A stretch of DNA of 64,000 nt from Odiellus spinosus. Lineage: Eukaryota > Arthropoda > Arachnida > Opiliones > Phalangiidae. A program made the position numbers and the translations under genes. Below are positions 60,125-64,000 of the stretch, one piece after another (within the stretch, counting starts at the first letter, position 1; each line of letters opens with the position of its first letter). The stretch spans positions 19,439,600 to 19,503,599 of the forward strand of contig OY987226.1 in NCBI GenBank assembly GCA_963920705.1. Reading direction: 5' to 3'. Below the pieces are notes generated by a model that was not told the DNA's origin, did not search any database, and saw only the letters and a program-made list of their open reading frames with translations.

Positions 60125-60292
60125 TTACTGTCTCTAAGTCGGTGGACGAAATATACACTCGTTTACTCGAACTGGAAAAAGATAAGATACTTTCGCGTGT
60201 TACGAGACAAAGGGACATTGACGAGCGTATTTTTGAATCAAACTTGCAAATTCCTCCGACAAGAATAAAACCCCATCTATCATTTAACAAAG
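60125..60292 (+). CDS. Candidate internal exon, protein family unknown
   Basis: After a plausible acceptor (CCGCTTCTCGCGTAG) the reading frame encodes VDEIYTRLLELEKDKILSRV, then TRQRDIDERIFESNLQIPPT and RIKPHLSFN. The composition (amphipathic charged helix, then a Pro-rich link) is unlike the low-complexity ORFs around it and looks selected. The 3' boundary is uncertain: AAAG|GTTCGG at 60293 is a weak donor, and beyond it the frame runs into the TTGGTTGGG-type repeat and stops. It could be one exon of a plus-strand gene ending near 62036. I do not recognise the protein. Confidence 0.4.
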
Positions 60293-60309
60293 GTTCGGCA
60301 ATCCTTTGG

Positions 60310-60645
60310 TTCGGGTTACTTTTTGGTTTGGTTGGGTTGAATTAGCTTAGTTAGCTTTGATTAGATTTGATTTGGTTGGGTTAAATAACCTAATAAGCTT
60401 GCGTGAGGTTTTATTTGGTTGGGTTGACTTAGCTACAGCTTTCGTTAGATTTGGTTTCGATGGGTTGAGTTACCCTTTTTACCATTGGTTTGATTCGAGG
60501 GTTGAATTAGCTTTGGTTAGATTTGGTATGGTTGGGTTAAATTACCTTTGGTTATATTTGAGTTTGTTGGGTTGAATTAGCTTACTTAGCTTCTTTATAT
60601 TTGGTTTCGATTGGTTGAATTATCCTAATTAGCTTTGGTCTGGTC
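60310..60645 (+). repeat. Degenerate TTGGTTGGGTTGAATTAGC repeat
   Basis: Imperfect units built on GATTTGGTTTGGTTGGGTTG and AATTAGCTTTGGTTAGATTTG repeat about six to eight times. Related sequence recurs at 61630-61750. Confidence 0.6.
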
Positions 60646-61473
60646 TACTTGAAAACATTGACGACGAGCTATCAAATCATAGCTCTACGGATCCTTGTTA
60701 AGTCTACTTACTGGGTAATTTAAATAATTGGAGTTGATAATATGGCAAGCTATTTATTGGAAAATCGAAATTAAATGTTTGAATTAAAATTTACTTACCA
60801 AATAGAGCTAGGGATATAGGCAGCTTTTCAAAAATACATAACATTTAAATCCCGTCACGAGAACAGTCGGGCGAAACCGACAATTCAAATCCTCGATCAT
60901 CAAAACGCTTAGATTCGTTTTAAACTTACAATAATTAGACGCAACTTACGCTAAATATTACCGATTATCGTAAAATAAGACTTTAAGATCGCGTGAAACG
61001 CTTCGAAAACCGGACTATACAGCCGCGTTGACCGTGAGTGAAGAACTTACAAGAACAAGCAGACGACACAAAATTGGGGAATTGTGTAGCCGGACTCGTG
61101 ACGGATTTAAATTGATGTATAGTTTTAGAATAAAGCCTCGAAATTTTACGAAAGTTCCAACCACGTAATACGGTGTCTAACGGACAATATTAAAATTCTC
61201 TGACTTGTTCAGAAATCCGGAGTTTTTTTTTTTTTTTTATTGAAAACTAATGTTGAACGTATCTTATAACCGAGCTTGAACGAAACAAAATTAACATACA
61301 TAAGATTTTTTTTTCTCAGTGCAATTTAATCAACGTTACAAAAAATTGGTATTTATAGGATAAATTTACGAATTATAGGTCTTTTATAGGACCATCTGGG
61401 AATTAGAGATATTTATAGGTATTTTAGGTATTCTGAGAACATGGTTTTGGTTAGAAGAGTTCGGTTACTTTAA

Positions 61474-61635
61474 CTAATACCCTCTTCAGACGATGCATAA
61501 TTAGCCGTGGTTTAATCAGATTTAACCGAGGTTTACATAACCTTTTCAGTTCAATAAACTTCGGTTAATTTTGAATAAACCATGGTTAAATCTGATTAAA
61601 CCGGCTAGTTACGCCTCGTCTGAAAAGGGTATTAG
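61474..61635. mobile_element. 162-bp fold-back MITE
   Basis: CTAATACCCTCTTCAGACGA pairs with the right end TCGTCTGAAAAGGGTATTAG. Inner GGTTTAATCAGATTTAACC pairs with its inverse. Almost the whole element is palindromic. No clear target duplication. Confidence 0.8.
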
Positions 61636-61890
61636 GGTAGGTTTTGTTTGGTTGGATTAGAACAGTTAAACATATTTTAGGTTTGGTTGAGTGGGATTGA
61701 GTTAACTTAGGGCGAGTTAATTTGGATTAGGTTATTCAATTAGCTAGATTCGATATAACGAGGTGTAAAAAAATACAAAACCATGCACCCTACAAATTAT
61801 GAAACATTTTCCCCCAAATGAAATAGGCTTGGCACGTTTTATTTGACTTGGTAAAATTATTTAGTAATAGATTTCCGTATCCCTTTAGAT

Positions 61891-62036
61891 TTTTTAAGAA
61901 GCGCCAGTTTCGTAAATATAGAGACGCGCGCGGCGCGGTGTCCGTCCGTCCCAAGATGATCGTAAAAGCGAGAGAGCGTATCTCGGCGATCACTGGGCTC
62001 GAGGAAAATTTAATAAGAAAACAACAGCGAGAGTAA
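61891..62036 (+). CDS. Candidate terminal exon with basic C-terminal peptide
   Basis: A pyrimidine-rich acceptor (ATCCCTTTAG) precedes an open stretch encoding FFKKRQFRKYRDARGAVSVR and then PKMIVKARERISAITGLEEN with a final LIRKQQRE and TAA. An AATAAA follows at 62041-62046, 5 nt after the stop, which suits a last exon. It is on the same strand as the exon candidate at 60125-60292, but a clean phase-compatible splice was not found (the best donor for that exon leaves phase 1, this acceptor needs phase 2). Intermediate exons or a different donor would be needed. Confidence 0.35.
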
Positions 62037-62985
62037 ATATAATAAAGAACCACGCCACCCGAGTAACGAGACTAGAAGCTAACTCGCGAATCGAATTTCC
62101 AACTCAAGATTGCTAAGTTCCTGGAAAAGAGACATTTCGTTCTTTCAATTTGCACCACTTCGGGCAAAGGTTTTCGTATCGCTATGTTCTTAGAAATCCA
62201 TCGCCTGAGAAGATAGCTATCACACGGACAATTAGGCACTACAGCTATGGTATTAGAAATCCATCACCTGGGAACATGGCTATCACACGGGCAATGGTGC
62301 CCAAAGAGCGATGGTCGTTTGGCGAAACCGATAGCCTTCGAATCTGGGCTATCAAACGATGCTCTCAAAGTCAATGGACTCGAGTACAATGATCTTAAAA
62401 ACCTATGGTGGGTAAAAGCCGATATGGTGGTTGAGGTAAACCGATACCCGTGAAACTAGGACCTCCGCGGATGTCTGGATGGTCTTAGTGCACTTTAACC
62501 AGTCCAAGGTTAGAAAGATACAGGTTAAGCAGACTCTGCTAAGCCACGTGACTGTTTGGAATCCGATCTTGATTTTCAGAGGGCGGCCATTTTAATTTCT
62601 ACTGACATCTGAATAGATGGCTCCAGGAGAAGTATGATGTACCGTATTAAATGTGAATGTCATCAATTCAATTTTCAGTAGAACTTAAAAATGGCGGTGC
62701 TCTGGAAATCAAGCCTGATTCCAAACAATCACGTCTACTTAATCTGAATTTACTAACCTTGGCCCAACCTTTCTCAGTATTTTGTCGAGTTGTCGTGGCG
62801 AAGTGCTTAAGGGATTTAACTTTGAAGCAAGTACAACAGAAACTCTAGTCTTGGACGCACTTAGGGTTCATTCTTGGAAGCCTTTAGAGCCTACATCCAA
62901 CTACACTATTTAATTGGGTCTTATGTTAATTTTCATGGTTGTTAAATAGTTAATACGTTCACCTATATATTTCGTACTAAGGGTA

Positions 62986-63340
62986 GTTGGCACCAGAAGC
63001 CAATGAAAGCCTCCTTTGAAGTCTATTACTCCCGGGTCTTGTCTACCCCTCTCTGTATGGGTTAGTTTCAAAAAGCGCGATTCGTACGCCTCCTAACGGT
63101 AGATATTTTCGGAGCGGGAGTTCGTCCAGCGAATTTCTCTAGCAGCCTTGGAGTTCGTCAAAAAAACGTCGTCGTTTGTGGAGAGAGAGAATTTCCAATT
63201 TTCCGTAGACAGGGGGTATGAAGTAGGATCCCTCCGATCTCGTAAAATTGTGAATTTTACCCATACAGAGAGGAGCGCTATATGGAACATTAGAGTAGTA
63301 GACTTCAAAGGAGGGTTTCATCGGCTTCTGGTGGCACTAT
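62986..63340. mobile_element. Fold-back element, about 355 bp
   Basis: TAGTTGGCACCAGAAGCC near the left and GGCTTCTGGTGGCACTA at the right. CCTCCTTTGAAGTCTA and CCTCTCTGTATGGGT are also found inverted inside. ORFs here (for example 63093-63308 minus) lie in the arms and are incidental. Confidence 0.65.
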
Positions 63341-64000
63341 ACGTCTCTGGCTTCGCAAAATACGACAGAGAAATGAATACGAAGAGAGAGTCAGACACCA
63401 AAAATGGATTGTGATTTAGAATCGCTAAAATATCTCTAGCCTTTTCATTTCTCTCCCGCCTTCGAGCAGAGGTACTCTTTAAGCGGGCGACGAAAGTCAT
63501 GATATTATTTGGCAACACATAGCTTCAAGAACAACGCTAAAAATATCAGTCTGCAACAGGATTAAAGCGGGCTGGAAACCACACATTTCGGGAACCCGAA
63601 GCCAATTAGTTTAACTCGTGCCTCAATAGGGGTGTTTTGCGTTCGCCAAAATATCATTTCCAGCTCCAATTCGCCACGTCTGGTTCACCATTTAGAATCA
63701 ATTCTTCTAGGTTTTATTTTACGAGCGGAGACCCAAAACGCGTCTTTCGCTTCAGAAAAGGGAGATGTTTCATCTAAAGCCGAAGCTTCTTTTGAAGAAA
63801 TTAACTGAGAACGAAGTCGGGTTCGTAGTTCAATCGGAGTTGGCGATACCGTTAACTTAGCACGTACTACATAGTTTTGAATTAGACGCTGCGTGCTTTG
63901 AAATAATTATTAAAAGAGAGAGGAAGAGAAAGGTTCTCGGTAAGGGCTTATATAGTGTAGTGGGTTTAGGACCCGTATTTCACCTAGATTTTTCAGTATT

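Noticed and set aside
63820..63890. tRNA-like stretch GTAGTTCAATCGG
   Set aside because: The D-arm-like sequence is not followed by a convincing anticodon arm or T loop.

Overview
The window is 64 kb of AT-rich, intron-bearing, repeat-dense nuclear DNA from an animal. GT-AG introns, poly(A) signals, an N-glycan-branching GnT-IV gene, adenylosuccinate synthetase and many small inverted-repeat transposons (MITEs) all fit an invertebrate, most likely an arthropod. I cannot fix the order. Nothing prokaryotic was seen, and there is no rRNA, no convincing tRNA and no CRISPR array.

Genes: I rebuilt these by joining exons across phase-compatible splice sites. (1) 2071-3526, minus: a candidate two-exon gene for a small secreted helical protein with a lysine-rich tail, family unknown. 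(2) 8653-11936, plus: a three-exon type I membrane protein (630 aa) with a signal peptide, a mucin-like Ser/Thr/Pro ectodomain carrying an 11-residue repeat, one membrane span and a cytoplasmic tail. (3) 18280-28229, minus: a six-exon GnT-IV glycosyltransferase (MGAT4 family), essentially full length. One exon (22468-22598) is too short to stand out as an ORF but supplies the expected missing segment. (4) 32050-33417, minus: a complete single-exon adenylosuccinate synthetase with an unusual Gly-to-Lys change in a conserved loop. (5) 35506-37873, minus: a five-exon, 229-aa intracellular CAP-domain protein of the GAPR-1/GLIPR2 type, spread over five short exons. (6) 60125-62036, plus: two protein-like exon candidates, the second ending at a poly(A) signal, of unknown family.

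Repeats: two families of TTAA-flanked non-autonomous elements (four copies of about 400-470 bp and five of about 95-170 bp) recur through the window and suggest a piggyBac-type mobiliser. A 280-287 bp fold-back MITE occurs at 1.6 kb and 33.9 kb. A 2.03-kb palindromic element lies in the last intron of the GnT-IV gene. A perfect-TIR 186-bp MITE with a 10-bp target duplication lies in intron 1 of the CAP gene. From about 38 kb to 59 kb no gene was recognised. That stretch holds many copies of an element ending in GTTCACACTAG-like sequence, three minisatellites (22, 20 and 26 bp units) and homopolymer runs.

The genes do not form a pathway: they are a Golgi glycosyltransferase, a purine-synthesis enzyme, a probable Golgi/cytosolic CAP protein and a surface mucin-like protein. 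I found no convincing new multi-gene system. The most interesting items are the long intronic hairpin, the AdSS substitution, the orphan membrane and secreted proteins, and the related TTAA elements.
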